Notes under the pieces: generated by a model | The model's database searches: none | Told to the model about the DNA's origin: nothing | Seen by the model: only the letters and a program-made list of their open reading frames with translations | Made by a program: the position numbers and the translations under genes | From: Bigelowiella natans CCMP2755 | Taxonomy: Eukaryota; Cercozoa; Chlorarachniophyceae | Length of the DNA: 64,000 bases | Assembly: GCA_000320545.1 (NCBI GenBank) | Contig: ADNK01000778.1 | Coordinates: 62,001 to 126,000, forward strand | Direction: 5' to 3' | Shown: piece after piece, positions 52,364 to 64,000 of the stretch | Position numbering within the stretch: position 1 is the stretch's first letter | How the letters are laid out: each line of letters opens with the position of its first letter

Positions 52364-54437
52364 TCAATCAAATCTAGCGACAACACATGTGATGTCATCA
52401 TGGTAGGCCTTGTTTGTCTTGAGGTCCCACATCTTACGTGCTTCTTCAACCAGGGTTTCTCCTCCCTGCAACGCATACGATTATTGTGATACACGGTAAA
52501 CGATTCCAAGATTGGAATATCTAAACATCTTTCTCTATGGCAAACCTTCGAGATCTCGCCAAGATTACGGTAAAGAATACGAGCAACTGTTGAATTGGAG
52601 AGCCACTCCCAAATACCTATGCAGCAGTGTGCGAAACAGAGATATTGGGAGTGTTTACAAGTGCTATGCGATATGCCTCCACATACATTTGCACGAGTTG
52701 CATGTACGCATGAACGTAGTACCGTCTGATGCCCACACAACGAATAAGTCGGAGCTGGTAAGTTCATGAGATTTGAATTCAGGGATGGCTTTAAGACCTA
52801 AGATGATGATGATGATGATGATGATGATGATAACGACGCGAAAAACCTTCAAATAACTATTTTGAGATCAGTCGCAATACCAATTCCTTCTCCCCAGAAG
52901 TCACCAACAGTGCGCGTAACAGCCAACCCAGGGAAATCAGCATATCGCGGAAGCACACGCATCGGTTGGTTCGGTCCAAGCTTGGCACACCTATTATTTC
53001 GTGTAGTGATTATCGATAATGCTTATAGAGCTATTCTCTTCTGATCTCTCACCTGCCTCCGGAGGTAATTATTCTCTCCCTCTCTGAAGGGTCAGTAGGC
53101 TTATGATCACGCGACAGGGGAAGCGAAGATAGGGTGCCTACCATACCACCGTCTCCCTCTTCTTTACCATCCTCATTTTTCTTCTTCTTTCTCATCACTT
53201 TACGAATCAGCACCGCGCGTGAGTCCCCGACGTTTGCGGTGTGGAGAACGTCGCCAACTCGCAGCGAAACGCACATCGTTGTTCCTGTTCATAGATAGCA
53301 GTTATGTGTTTGCTCTGCTGCTGCTGCTGCTGCTGCATCTGCGAAGCGTTGCACTTACATTCATATATCATAGTGGCGCGAACATGTCCAAAGCTCCATT
53401 CAGAGGGGAGGGGCGTCAATGTATGTACATAGTTGTGTGTGTGTGTGTGTTTATAATTTATCACCAGAAGTGCTGACGTCGAATCTTGGCGTCTTGGATT
53501 TGTCCTGGGACTTGCCGTTTGCCTGCACTGTTTTGAGTTCCGCAATGACTCTGCTGATCATCTCCTTGATCAAAGGCTTCGGATCCACCTTCACAACAAA
53601 CAAACAAACAACAACGGCACGCAGCAGCGTCCAACACCATCACAATCGAATTCAACGCAAAATGAAGTCAGTAGAATGATATATCGGTCATCGATCTTCT
53701 TTCGACTCCAAACGAACGCCACGCTAATCTCTACTACTACTACTACTAATGATGATAATGATCATGACCATGATGATAGTCTCACAGCAGCAGCAGAATG
53801 ATAATTGCGTGGGTATAAATCTACCCTAAATTTCTGCTCTTTATCCGCCTTGACAAGATCCGCAAGAATGTCGGGGAGAAGGCTCTTGACGTACTCTGAC
53901 ACCTCGTGACCGTCATCGCCATGGCCATCAAGAACACCGAACATGTCCACGTCTTCCAGCCCAGCGATATTCCGAATGATAATACCACGATCCTGTGAAA
54001 CAACGAAATGATGACGACAACGACGACGATGACGACGATGATGATAATTGATGAATAACACGTGAAGCAGTAGTAGTAGTGGTAGTAGTAGGAAGTAGCG
54101 CTAATAGTAGAAGTCATTATAATCAGGAAGGAGGAGAGAAAAGAGTTCTCTCCTCCCTCCCTCCCTCCCTCCCTCCCTCCTCGATGATAAAAAAGCAATC
54201 CTTCGTTACCTGATTTCGCTTACGTTTGGTGGGGTCTGTCTTGTTTGCCATGAAGCCTGCACGCGTACACAGGGAGGTTGCGATGCCGCCATGTCCTTGT
54301 CCACCGCCTTCACCACCTCCATGACGCACAAAGATGTGAGCTGCTTCGATGAGTTTCAGCTGTCTCAACTGAGGCAACATGATCTTCACTTTGGAGGCGT
54401 CTGGTGCTGCTGGTTGGAAGATGACCCCCGCGGTCAT
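52364..54437 (-). CDS. PP2C-family (PPM) serine/threonine phosphatase
   Basis: Exons, complement: 52364-52465, 52546-52616, 52723-52797, 52881-52990, 53053-53284, 53465-53588, 53825-53992, 54210-54437. They sum to 1110 nt, 369 residues. All main PPM metal-site motifs are present in order: NQDRG across the first junction (about residue 75), GVLDGHGDDGHEVS, SGTTMC, TANVGDSRAVL, LSRDHKP, LAVTRTVGDF, WASDGIWEWLSN and a final HDDITCVVARF. It should be an active Mg2+/Mn2+-dependent protein phosphatase, probably soluble; no signal or transmembrane segment was seen. A Gly-rich stretch (about 40-55) and a basic KKKKNEDGKEEGDGG insertion (about 190-210) are specific features. An (ATG)n tract lies in the intron after exon 6. 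The stop of the upstream Tudor gene is only 168 bp before this start. Confidence 0.95.
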
Positions 54438-54605
54438 GATCTACAAACAATGGTATTATTCGGAAGCAAAGAGGCGTCTGTTAAGTCACGTAGAACGACA
54501 AGAGAGGAGTTATTGTTGAAGGGGGAACAGCGGCGGAACCAAGAAAATCTAGGCATCCTCTTCCTCCTCCTCCTCCTCCTCATAATCATCATATTCATCA
54601 TGCAG

Positions 54606-54680
54606 CTATTGGCATAGCTGCGCTTCGCTCCAATCCTCCATTTTCACAAGCACGCCCTCCGGAAATAGTAATCTATAACA

Positions 54681-54720
<40 letters not shown>

Positions 54721-55613
54721 GCATGAACCTTCTGTTCTGTGAGCCAGACCCACACCTCATCGGACTTCTTAAGCGACGAAAGATCATCAGGTGTTTTCTT
54801 CAGCTTGACCAGATGCTCAACCTTGGCTTTGAATTCGTTGGTGCCGGACCTCGTGTTGATGGGCTTCACAAGTACCATAGTCGAAGAGGAGGAACCTTTA
54901 GACTCCTCGTCGTTGCTTCCAGCGATTACTTCGCAGGGAGATGGACCAGCACTTGTCAGCTTGGAGTCTGAAATGATGATGATTGAAGATGAGGATGATG
55001 ATGATGATGATGGGGGTGATGAGGATGGGGATACGTGGGGGAGGCAGATAGATAATCGATATTGAAATTAACGATTTCACAATTGAATAATAATAATAGA
55101 AATTAAATGGGGAGGGGGAGGAAGCGGTGGAAAGTTTTTATTTCAGGCGGAGTTGATGCTGCAGTGGCAGCTGTACATAAAGTTTGAAAATGACAGTTCA
55201 ATATAGGAAGAACATGCACAGATCAACGTCTCATCACTGTCATCCTTTAGCTCCTCCTCTTTATCCTCTTCTCCCTTTTCTGTTCTTCTTACCGAATAAA
55301 ACTTTATCTCCGACAGTGAAAGATTCTTGCTCCTCGATGTCCACTTGCTCCTCTCCCTCCTCCAACGCATCAGCAGCATCTGCAGAAGTAGAAGTAGCAG
55401 TTCCACTGTCACCCTGCTGTTGCGATCCTGCTCCGCCTCCCTGCTGCTGCTTCTCCTCTTCCTTGGCCTTCTCCTCCTCACCTTCTCCCTTTTTCATCGT
55501 TTCGCTGGCAGTGTTTGCAGCTGCTGCTGCTTGTTGGGCTCCCCCTTCCACAGCCCTGCTATGTCGCATAATGATACGAATTAGGAACAAGAAGAGACTC
55601 TATATCTGGGAGT

Positions 55614-55646
<33 letters not shown>

Positions 55647-55922
55647 CCAGAGGAGGTGATGTTGCTGGTGATTTAAGGGTTGTTATTACATTTGCGAGGC
55701 CTGCTCCTCAGGTATGTTCATTCGAATGTACGCACGCTCTAGCTTCTCCTCGTTGCCGTAGCCTGAGTACTTTACCAGGTACCTTGGAGGAAAGAATACG
55801 GAAGAGGGGGAAGGAGGGGAGAGGTATGACGAGCACGGCTTTAAAAAGGTGGTGGTTCCTCAGATACACCAATCGAGATCAGTAGAAGGTGATGAGGGTT
55901 GATGCTGATGTAATTACGTGAA

Positions 55923-55955
<33 letters not shown>

Positions 55956-57096
55956 CTGAATGGGTGCTCCTTGACATCGGGAGCCTTCTCTATTTCGATG
56001 ATCTCGCATGGGTACCTTGGCCACAAAATTATTGTTCAGTCCGCTCATTCTCCTGCGCACAGCACAATACTCCCACCACCGCAACCACCACCTCACCCTC
56101 ACTGCGTGCGTGCATATGCAGAGCGAAATATTACCAAATCTTGTCAACTTGGAATTGCCCAAAGCAGATTGTTCCCAGCTCCAGCATCTCAGACAATGGC
56201 GGTTCTTTTCGTTTTTCCCCTTGATGGTAGGCGGTGGACACAACTTGGCCATCCTTCATAGTCACACGGTGATAATCACCACTTTGTTCGGTGGGAACGC
56301 CATCCTCCCACGCGCGCCGAGTGCTGGTAGTAAGGATCACAGTGCCGTCTCGCTTTGCCATGGCCTTTCTATATGCTACCATCTGAACATCAAAAGAAAG
56401 AGGAGAGGGGGTGGGTAGCGTGGAGTCTTAGACCGTTTGATATCTATACGTCATGCACAACAAAGCGACGACGCAATGTTGTCATTCAGGGCTTTAAAAA
56501 AACGTGAAGAGCCGCAAATGAATACCTCCAGCTTTGTCATGATTCCCATGCGAGTGTGCTCTTCTTCGTTTCCGTACTTCGGATAACGAACGAGGTAGCT
56601 GGTTATTTTGATCGGAGCACACCCAAGTTAATGACCAATTGATGCGAAAACATAAGTAATATATAATTGGGTTGGATCATATTTACAGCTACGGCCCATA
56701 ATTCTCGAAACATAGTTAAGTTTTGAACGAAATTACAGTTAGCACACGCCCCCAGTTTGTGTGATGCAAGCTGTGCGCAACGTAAAGCGAACATTATGGT
56801 ACCTAAAGCCGCCGTCTTTATTAGAGGCTGGTTCAGCATGAACGACCACAGCCTCATACCATTGCCCGTTTCCCGAATACTTAGCAAAGCATTGAGTTCC
56901 CGGACGAATGAAACTCTGCCGACATCAGATTACGATGAGCGTTATTACACATTATATGATTGGGAAGGACACGAGTATAAAATACCAAATTGCTCAACGA
57001 ATATAGCTCGCATACGCGCCTTCGTACCTTAGAGCGCTTAATTTTTGGTTCCTCGGGCTGAAGATTCCCCCCCAAGGGTCGCTTCGTGCTGGCCAT
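54606..57096 (-). CDS. Protein with three Tudor-type modules
   Basis: Exons, complement: 54606-54656, 54729-54967, 55293-55558, 55690-55782, 55956-56015, 56135-56382, 56526-56598, 56803-56879, 57028-57096. They sum to 1176 nt, 391 residues. Module one (about 24-75) has KYSGNGQWYEAVVV and YLVRYPKYGNEEEH, very close to the SMN/SPF30 Tudor pattern. Module two (about 150-215) has WYPCEIIEIEKAP and YLVKYSGYGNEEKL. Module three (about 290-365) starts FTVGDKVLFG and is more diverged. Between two and three is a charged, Gln/Ala-rich linker of about 75 residues. The N-terminus (MASTKRPLGG, PKIKRSK) looks like a nuclear localisation signal. Such Tudor domains bind methylated arginine or lysine; a role in splicing or chromatin is inferred. 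Confidence 0.85.
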
Positions 57097-57622
57097 CTCT
57101 CACGCACAGTTCTGCTCGCTGTCAAAGCTTAGGAATTCCGAATTTCAGATAAATTATTTTAGATATTATCACAATAAAAACATGGTTCTTCGACGAAGTA
57201 CGGCCCACACAAAATTCGCTTTCCGACCGAAGGAATCTTGAAGCCAAACGATGTAGATAAGCGAGAAACATCTATCGAAAGATTGTCTGACTAGGGTGTC
57301 CTACGACAACAAGTCGCGACAGGCAAATCTGGAATGTCGGAAGATAAAAATCACCAGAAGCCCGCATAATTTGTTGCAGATTGTTCCACGAGCTTTTTCC
57401 CCTTCGTCATCTTGCACTAGAGTACCTATTCTTACGATGTATTTGGCTGTTACATGTAGTTTCAGACTGCTTCTAAGGAAAGAGGCGATCATAAAATAGA
57501 ATCCGACTTACATGAAAACATTATTTTTGATACGTAAATATCGTAATATAAGTGTCTAATTTACAACATCTGCACTCTCTGTCATCAAAGAGAAGCAGCG
57601 CAAATAATACGCCCCCCTCTCC
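57097..57622. promoter_or_regulatory. Divergent promoter region of Tudor and ARL5-like genes
   Basis: About 525 bp between opposite-facing starts, with no palindromic cluster and no microsatellite. No TATA box or other known element was recognised. Confidence 0.5.
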
Positions 57623-58132
57623 ATGGGGATCTTCTTCAGCACAGTGTGGAAGTCTATCTTCTCATCCTCCAAAAAGTAGTATTCTTTCTAGGGTAGGATA
57701 GATAAATAGGGGAGAGGTGCAACCTGAAACGAATCTAATGGCCTTCGCGACCGGCTACGTCGTTTGATCGAGATGATTAGACGTGAGCGCTCAGCCGAGC
57801 ACCATTGGATAATGATTTTTTGTTGGACTTATGTCGAAGGAAGGGGTGCTCTTCGAAACCATAACTCTTCTTGGGAGCTGCTAAAGACTCTCGATAATCA
57901 TCTTATCCCTGAATCTAAAAAAATGATTTAGTGCGGCGATTCGATGATGTTTTTGTTCTCTTTATCAGATACAAGATCTGCATGCTGGGGCTCGACAACG
58001 CTGGGAAAACTACGATCCTTTTCAAATTGTAATATTTACTGAATTGAAGATATACGATGCCTATGAAGTACACTACGTACAATTATGTGTCCTTGCTGTA
58101 AGGAAACATTCCATAAGAGCGTGAGTGTGTAT

Positions 58133-58171
<39 letters not shown>

Positions 58172-58435
58172 CTCAACGCATTGTTGCCATCTTCGTTTCC
58201 ATAAGGCATCTAGGAGATGTCGTAGAAACACAACCAACAATTGGCAGTAACGTAGAAGAGATAAAGGTACTTTACATTACTCGACTGATTGGACACAAAC
58301 GACCTACAACTGACTGGATGCGTACATGGGTGCATGCATGCATCATCACGTTACTATAGACAAGATTTATTCCTTGGGACAACGTTTTCTTTTTTGTAGC
58401 ATTAAGATGAAATTGTTCCTATTGTACGTGTAAAC

Positions 58436-58484
<49 letters not shown>

Positions 58485-59764
58485 GTGTGTGTGTGTGTGT
58501 AAAGGTGAAAAACTTGCGGTTCGTGTGCTGGGACCTAGGAGGGCAAACAGCCTTAAGGAAAAACTGGGGAGACTACTTTACAAACACATCGGTCAGTATT
58601 CGTTCCCCAGCAGTAGATCTGGAGGGTGGGGGACTTAATAAACCTTCCTGCAAAAATATCATTCGACGACTCTGGTGCTGTGGCGCATGATGCTGATATT
58701 GACTATCTATCTGCTCTCTCAGGCTGTATTGATGGTCATAGATAGCAGTGATCGGAAGCGAATAGATGAGGTGGGATCATGACGATAGCTTGGCGGCATC
58801 TGCCTCTGTTGTGTCTGCATCGCTCTCCCCTTTCACTTCCATCCTCCTCCTCCACAATACCTTACTGTCCCCCTTTCTTCTCCACCTCAGGTGAAGAAGG
58901 AGTTCTATAGAGTACTAGCCGATCCGGTAATGAGTAAGAGAGAATAGGAGCGAATGCATTACAAATGAAGTAGCATAGGGAGCAGAAGGCGGAGAAGAAA
59001 GAAGAATGTTAGTGATAAGATTAAACACTGGTTTGGTGTCCAAATTTTCTCCTCTGATTACATTGTTATGGATGCGTGTTTGGAGTTTCGTTCATGGTTT
59101 CCCTAAACTTGGGTGATTTAATCGCTGAATGACGGTACATATGTTGTTATATCTTCGTCCTCAGAACCTTAAGAACGCCTGCTTCCTCGTTCTGGCGAAC
59201 AAACAAGGTAATCATCCACCATAAGCCAATATTTTCTTTGTGATGAAATATTCAGTTTGCAATACTGTAAACGTGTGTGTGTGTGTGTGTGTGTTGTGAT
59301 GACGAAGAATTGCTGTTGTTTATCTTCTACAAGATTGTTCGAACAAGATGGAGGCCGCGGAGATAGCCCAGAAACTGAATTTAATGGCTTTAAAATCGCA
59401 CAGTTGGCACATACAGGTAGTTGGTAGTAAGGACTGTTACATTTTTGCCGAACATGCGAGCGACAATCTCTTAAATTTTGTGATCCTCGTCGAACATCTG
59501 CATATTTTCTATTCTAATTATCTTCAAGGCGACTTGCGCTCTCACTGGGAAAGGCTTGACGGAGGTGGTCAAACTAGAGAAAAATATGTCGATTTTTTGA
59601 CGCGACCGTCGTATTTTTGCCTTCAATTTTGATTGCAAGCCGAATTTGGCATTGGTGTTCGTTTATGTTTTTGGGCCATGTTTATCCTTAATAATCTCAT
59701 TCTCATCATCATTCACAAGGGAATGGATTGGGTCAGTCACCAGATAACAAAGAGCAAATCGTAG
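57623..59764 (+). CDS. ARL5: ARL5-like ARF-family GTPase
   Basis: Exons: 57623-57675, 57969-58028, 58206-58266, 58505-58591, 58723-58770, 58891-58926, 59165-59207, 59334-59416, 59529-59564, 59720-59764. They sum to 552 nt, 183 residues, against 179 in human ARL5A. The start MGIFFSTVWKSIF gives a myristoylatable Gly2 and amphipathic helix. P-loop GLDNAGKTT, switch I PTIGSNVEEI, switch II WDLGGQ, ANKQD and TCALTGKG are intact. PTIGSNVEEI and the HSWHIQ segment are typical of ARL5 rather than ARF1 or ARL1. In other eukaryotes ARL5 acts at the trans-Golgi with tethering complexes. Introns carry (GT)n and (CT)n tracts. Confidence 0.94.
58446..58500 (+). repeat. (CT)n(GT)n compound microsatellite before an acceptor
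   Basis: CT run followed by GT run ending four bases before the AG of the ARL5 exon at 58505. Confidence 0.85.
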
Positions 59765-60775
59765 CAGAATCAATCAGAGCGACACCGTCCAGAAATCTAG
59801 GTGCACCAACTTGCGTGTGAATCTCGATAGAAAACTACAGGAATAAGTACCGCTCTAAATTATTCGGTTGGCCTAGTATCGTAGCAGAACTCTAGAAATC
59901 TCCGCACTACACAATGCAGCGTGCAATGCATGTGACACGTACAATGTCGTACGTGTCATCATAAGATTCACAATTCTCTCAATAAGTTACCAATAATTTG
60001 TACTTGTGTAAAGTCCAAATTTTTTCTGTGCGTAGGAAGAATTGGCCAATGTTTATTAGCTTGTTCAAGAGTTTATGCTGCATAGTTTTGGTTTGTAATG
60101 TTGCAATGCGCTAAATTCATTCACTCGCCTCTACCTGGTATGCATGTGTTTCGCAGTTTATTGATCGCGTTCACTTTAACACTATAGCTAAAATGTGGCG
60201 CGACTCTTCCATCCGCTGGGGTGAGTTAGCGATCGAGGGGAGAAAATAGAGAGTCACAGCAAAACTTATGAGCTTCTCTAGTGCGTGTTCGTAGAAGTTG
60301 TTATATTGTGTCATTAGATGTTAGATGCAACTATTAGCAAACATAATCTTCTCACGTTTGCGCTGTAGTCGCTGTTCTGCATAGCTACATATTAATAGCG
60401 ACGATTGAAACTTCAATCATTAATTACATCCGTCTCGTATGCAGCTACGTACTGGCTGACGTTGATAGCTTGCAAGTGAACCCATAAGTTTCTGACACAC
60501 TGACGACCGATACAGCCCATATGATCGCCATGCTGCATGCATCACACGTACGTACGCATAGCGAGATAGGTATTATGCGCGTCATCTTCTAAATCTTTGA
60601 CTGCCAACTCGTATATCGCGATCTATAATACGCATGCATACTGCAGCTGCTCGCTGACTTTGCGCTTGTTACGATGCTAGGACTGCGCTGCTGAGGGCTT
60701 GAAACATGTCCACCACCCGGTCGTGCTTGACTAAAATAATTCACCACAGTGCGGACGCACAGCTGGCTGTACTCT
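59765..60775. other. Convergent intergenic region with TGCATGC/CGTACG words
   Basis: Between the 3' ends of the ARL5-like and ROK-like genes. About 59900-60700 is rich in GCATGCATC, TGCAGC and ACGTACGTACG words. It includes near 60423 an inverted relative of the 31010-31206 repeat. No exon was recognised. Confidence 0.6.
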
Positions 60776-62631
60776 TCAGGACGATAACGTTCTACATCGG
60801 GAAGGTTCGACTTTCTTTACATCGGCACCGCCTCCTCCTGTACCAGAAGCGGCCTTGTTCGCTTTTCGGCGAAACTCCTTCCTTTTGACCCACATGCATA
60901 TCTCGCCACCCCGCGTCCACCCTCTCGCGAGTGGGTCTTGCCCAGGCGCAAACACCTGCTTGACCTTGAACTGGGTGCTAAAGACAAGTCCCGCCATGTG
61001 CATCAGCTGCTGGCGGTTGTCTTCCTTCGGAATAATGACGGGAACCTGGAGCTTTATCGCGTGATCAGTCGTTTCATAACTGGCGCACGAGATCATCCCA
61101 TGGCAGCGCGTGGCGTTCCCCCCCAGCACGTAGACAACCTCCGGAGGTCCATATATGTCGTGGAATTTTTCCGCCAGCTTGTTTATGGAGGACTGCAGGC
61201 GACGTGTCCAGACCCGCGTGGCATCCTTCATGTCCAGAGGGGGCTGAATCGACTTGTCTAAGTGCGGGTTCCTCCCCATGAATCGCAGCCACGTGTTGTT
61301 GTCAAGGGCGAATCTGATCCGCGCCTGGCGGTGAGGGATCTTGTGCGCGCTCGGGGGCTTGACCACGATGCGGCCGGTCTGTTTGTCGGTCTTGATGCCC
61401 CCACAATAACCGTACGGGTCGTCGAGCTGAATCTTTGAAAACCACACCCACGATTGCCAGATGCCAGTCTCGATGTACTTGTCCTTGCCACTGGGGTCTC
61501 GGAAAAACGTCGCTACCGCAGGAGCCGTGCCGAGGACGAGCACGAGGCCGCACTTTACCTTTGGGCTCATGCATGCGACTCCAAGGGCTGCGCCCATGTT
61601 GTCGGAGAGAGCACTGATTTTGGAGCCGGGGAACGTCGATTCAAACGTCTGAGAGAAGAAGAATAGCAGAGTTAGTTCAGAGAGCTGGGTTACAGCAGGA
61701 TCGGAGGAGGAGGAGGGGGTGGGTGGGGGGGGCGAGTTGGGGAAGTAGAGGAAAGGCATCTGCCTTACACAAGATAAAACATATGTATTATCCTCCTTTC
61801 TGCGATGATGGAATGCCGGTGTTTCTCCCACTTCCTCTGTTGTGGTCTATTTATTTCCTACCTACCTTCCTACATTGATCTACCTAGAAAGCTGTCATGC
61901 ATGCATACATGCGTCGATCCCCTCCCTCTCGCTCTCCCCCCTCATACCTTTTGAAAGTCTAGACCCCGGAACCTTCGGCTGAATGAGGGCATGTTCTTGA
62001 CAACCTACGTCCGGCAGCATGAGGTCAATAGAGGAGCAGAATTGCAACATTGTATCATATTAGAAAGGACGCCAGCGATAAGTGGATGTAATAATAGCCC
62101 GTTCTATTCTATTTTGCGTCTTTTTGCCAAGTAATCCTCCGAATTCGTGAAAACGTCTAAGACGAGGAACAGATGATATCTGTTCCGCGGCGACCACTAG
62201 ATGTGTTGCATGACGAATCCGCCAGTACTCGGGTATCATTGAAAACTTCGTATATATCTTCGATCATTGTTCTATCGCACTCAATTCATTATTTCTGATC
62301 AAGAATTCTTCTTCCTCTTCACAAAAAAATAACCCCCATGATCATCATCATATCTCTTTCTTTTTCTTCATACCGTTAGTCTATCACGGGAGACTCCAGC
62401 AAGTTCCACCGTCCCAGGAACCGAGAAAACCACGCGATGAACCTAAAAATGATCATAAGAGCATCAGTTGGCATTGCGTTATAATATCACCCTTAGCAAA
62501 TCAGAAAGTCGTAGCGTAGTAGGTAGCACTGCAGAGTACTCGATTCCGCTACTGAAACACCAATGATCCTATTCTGTGATGTGGCGTCGTGAAGTATGAT
62601 GCATTGTCATTCTATGTTTGAAAAATATGAT

Positions 62632-62664
<33 letters not shown>

Positions 62665-63992
62665 ATATTAATTAATACCGGGTTATTATTATTATTTATA
62701 TTATTACCTTGGTACAATCAATCTGATGTCTCTCGAGGTGGGATCGAATACGCTCCGCCACAACCACTGTGTCAAATGCCGTGGAAGGGGATATTGACCC
62801 ACCATTCGCATCCCCACTCTTTTTGTCCTCCCTTAAACACCAGAAGAAACAAATAGCGATAAAGGGCAGAGAGTGAAAATCAGTACAAGCACAACGTTTA
62901 TGAACTATGTGAAAGAGAACATTTATGAACTATATGAAAGAGAACATTTATGAACTATATGAAAGAGAATTGGAAGACGGAGGAGGGGTTAGGCTGCTAC
63001 CATAAATCCGAAGAGTTTAGTGCAGGCATCAGCTTCATACTCCCGTCCACTTTTATCTTATCGATGCTGGTGAAGATATCAGACCACTGCCGAGCGACTA
63101 GAAACTTCGTTCGAGTTCCTTTAACATCAGCACCACCATTGCAATCAGGCGCATCAGAGAAGAGGAAGAGAAAGAGGAGAAGTACGTTCAAAGAGGAAAG
63201 CAGAGCTATTACCTCCGATGTCGATGGCGACAATATTCTGGGGACTATTCGGGTGTCGCTCCACTACATTAACCTGTAGTAGGCATTATTCTCACGATTC
63301 ATTGCAACCACTTTTCTCTGCATCAACATGATTTGAAGTGTTTCTTCCGTGCCGACGACTGTAAACAGATCTAGCCGCCCACAATTTACCTGAGCTGGGA
63401 TGTCAGCCTCTGCTGCTATTTCAGTCGCGAAGGAGAGGAGATCCGCGAGCCTGTGCTTGGAGAACTCGTCAAGCTGCAGGAAAACATATTTTTCATCGTA
63501 ATTTTCCCGATCTTTGGAACCGCAGGTCATATGGAATAATTGATGGGAGGTGTGGAGGGGAGGGGGGGACGTTACCTGTGATAGTTCCTCAGAGGAGAGG
63601 TATGATAGGGCACCTTGGATTTTGGATCCCACCAAGTAGCGAGTCAGCCAGAGCCGCGACACCGACTTCAATTCCATCTGAAGAGTATGTGATGATATTG
63701 TTACAAGTAAGAAAGAAGAAAACTTATAGCCAGGGTGAGCAGAAGCTCTCCACATCACACACAACATAAGATCGCACACCGAACACCCAAGAGTCTTTTG
63801 TCTCCGTTTTTGCGAAAGAAGAAAATTGTTTAATCTGACCGGAACATCAGCTCCGAGTCTCACAGCCCCGAGAGCTAGTACGACCCCCATCACAGCCGCA
63901 ACAACGACACATAAGAGCAATCCAGGGAATTTCAGAGCAAGGCCTGAAATAGCTACTCCGGCGAAAAATGAGACGATAGGCGTCATCCTCAT
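60776..63992 (-). CDS. Membrane-anchored ASKHA/ROK-type sugar-kinase-like protein
   Basis: Exons, complement: 60776-61648, 61948-62004, 62374-62442, 62708-62831, 63001-63118, 63213-63273, 63390-63473, 63576-63677, 63840-63992. They sum to 1641 nt, 546 residues. The N-terminus has two hydrophobic segments (about 5-45), suggesting membrane insertion. The phosphate-1 loop, AIDIGGTRTKF, forms only when the intron 63119-63212 is removed, which confirms the splice. Then come a ROK-like VPGTVELAG, the catalytic-Asp region ALSDNMGAALGVA, a phosphate-2 candidate VLGTAPAVATF, and an adenosine motif VVYVLGGNA. The canonical ROK zinc motif was not seen. The C-terminal part is in one large exon. The fold is well supported; the substrate is unknown, and the ATG at 63992 is near the window edge, so upstream exons are possible. 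Confidence 0.75.
62897..62969 (-). repeat. 25-bp tandem repeat, about three copies, in intron
   Basis: Units beginning TTTATGAACTAT at 62897, 62922 and 62947, nearly identical, inside the intron 62832-63000 of the ROK-like gene. Confidence 0.85.
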
Positions 63993-64000
63993 CTCTATTT

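Overview
The window is eukaryotic nuclear DNA from a microbial eukaryote with very many introns. Reading both strands by protein family, splice sites and reading phase gives 15 protein genes. Most exons are 35-250 nt and are cut by GT-AG introns that often carry a microsatellite, and gene density is about one per 4.3 kb. A CorC/HlyC-CBS protein with an ER-type leader followed by a basic, hydroxylated stretch looks plastid-targeted, so a photosynthetic protist with a secondary plastid is likely. Intron density, gene density and leader type would suit a chlorarachniophyte such as Bigelowiella; that is inference, not proof. No rRNA, tRNA, CRISPR or intact transposon was recognised.

Layout. 1-5643 (+): arginyl-tRNA synthetase, 5' truncated, 24 exons. 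6819-7388 (+): intronless, divergent Rho GTPase. 8134-15654 (-): membrane-anchored class II trehalose-6-phosphate synthase/phosphatase, 27 exons. 16537-18783 (+): intronless CorC/HlyC-CBS membrane protein. 19589-24370 (-): histidine acid phosphatase of the ACP6 type. 24891-30710 (+): unrecognised secretory-pathway protein. 33038-34412 (-), perhaps reaching about 31866: EF-hand protein with a dual-acylation start. 35416-39899 (-): SDS22-type leucine-rich-repeat protein, 22 exons. 40367-49614 (+): a 30-exon gene joining a TBC RabGAP domain to UBA, VPxG-repeat and PDZ modules. 50729-51748 (+): intronless putative glycosyltransferase. 52364-54437 (-): PP2C phosphatase. 54606-57096 (-): triple Tudor-type protein. 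57623-59764 (+): ARL5-like GTPase. 60776-63992 (-): membrane-anchored ASKHA/ROK-type sugar-kinase-like protein.

The genes do not form one pathway. Several concern membrane traffic and lipid-modified signalling: a TBC RabGAP, ARL5, a Rho-like GTPase, and an EF-hand protein starting MGIC. Two concern sugar phosphates: the TPS/TPP protein and the ROK-like protein. The strongest oddities are the TBC-UBA-PDZ fusion, a Rho protein with changes equivalent to G12D and Q61H, a TPS domain that lost key catalytic residues, and a class of palindrome-rich intergenic DNA (GCATGC, GCTAGC, TGCA) found next to gene 3' ends but not in the four divergent promoter regions.

Splice sites were assigned by eye from phase and protein continuity. 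Summed exon lengths divisible by three for eight multi-exon models (ArgRS, TPS, acid phosphatase from exon 2, LRR, TBC fusion, PP2C, Tudor, ARL5) and for the ROK-like gene support them.
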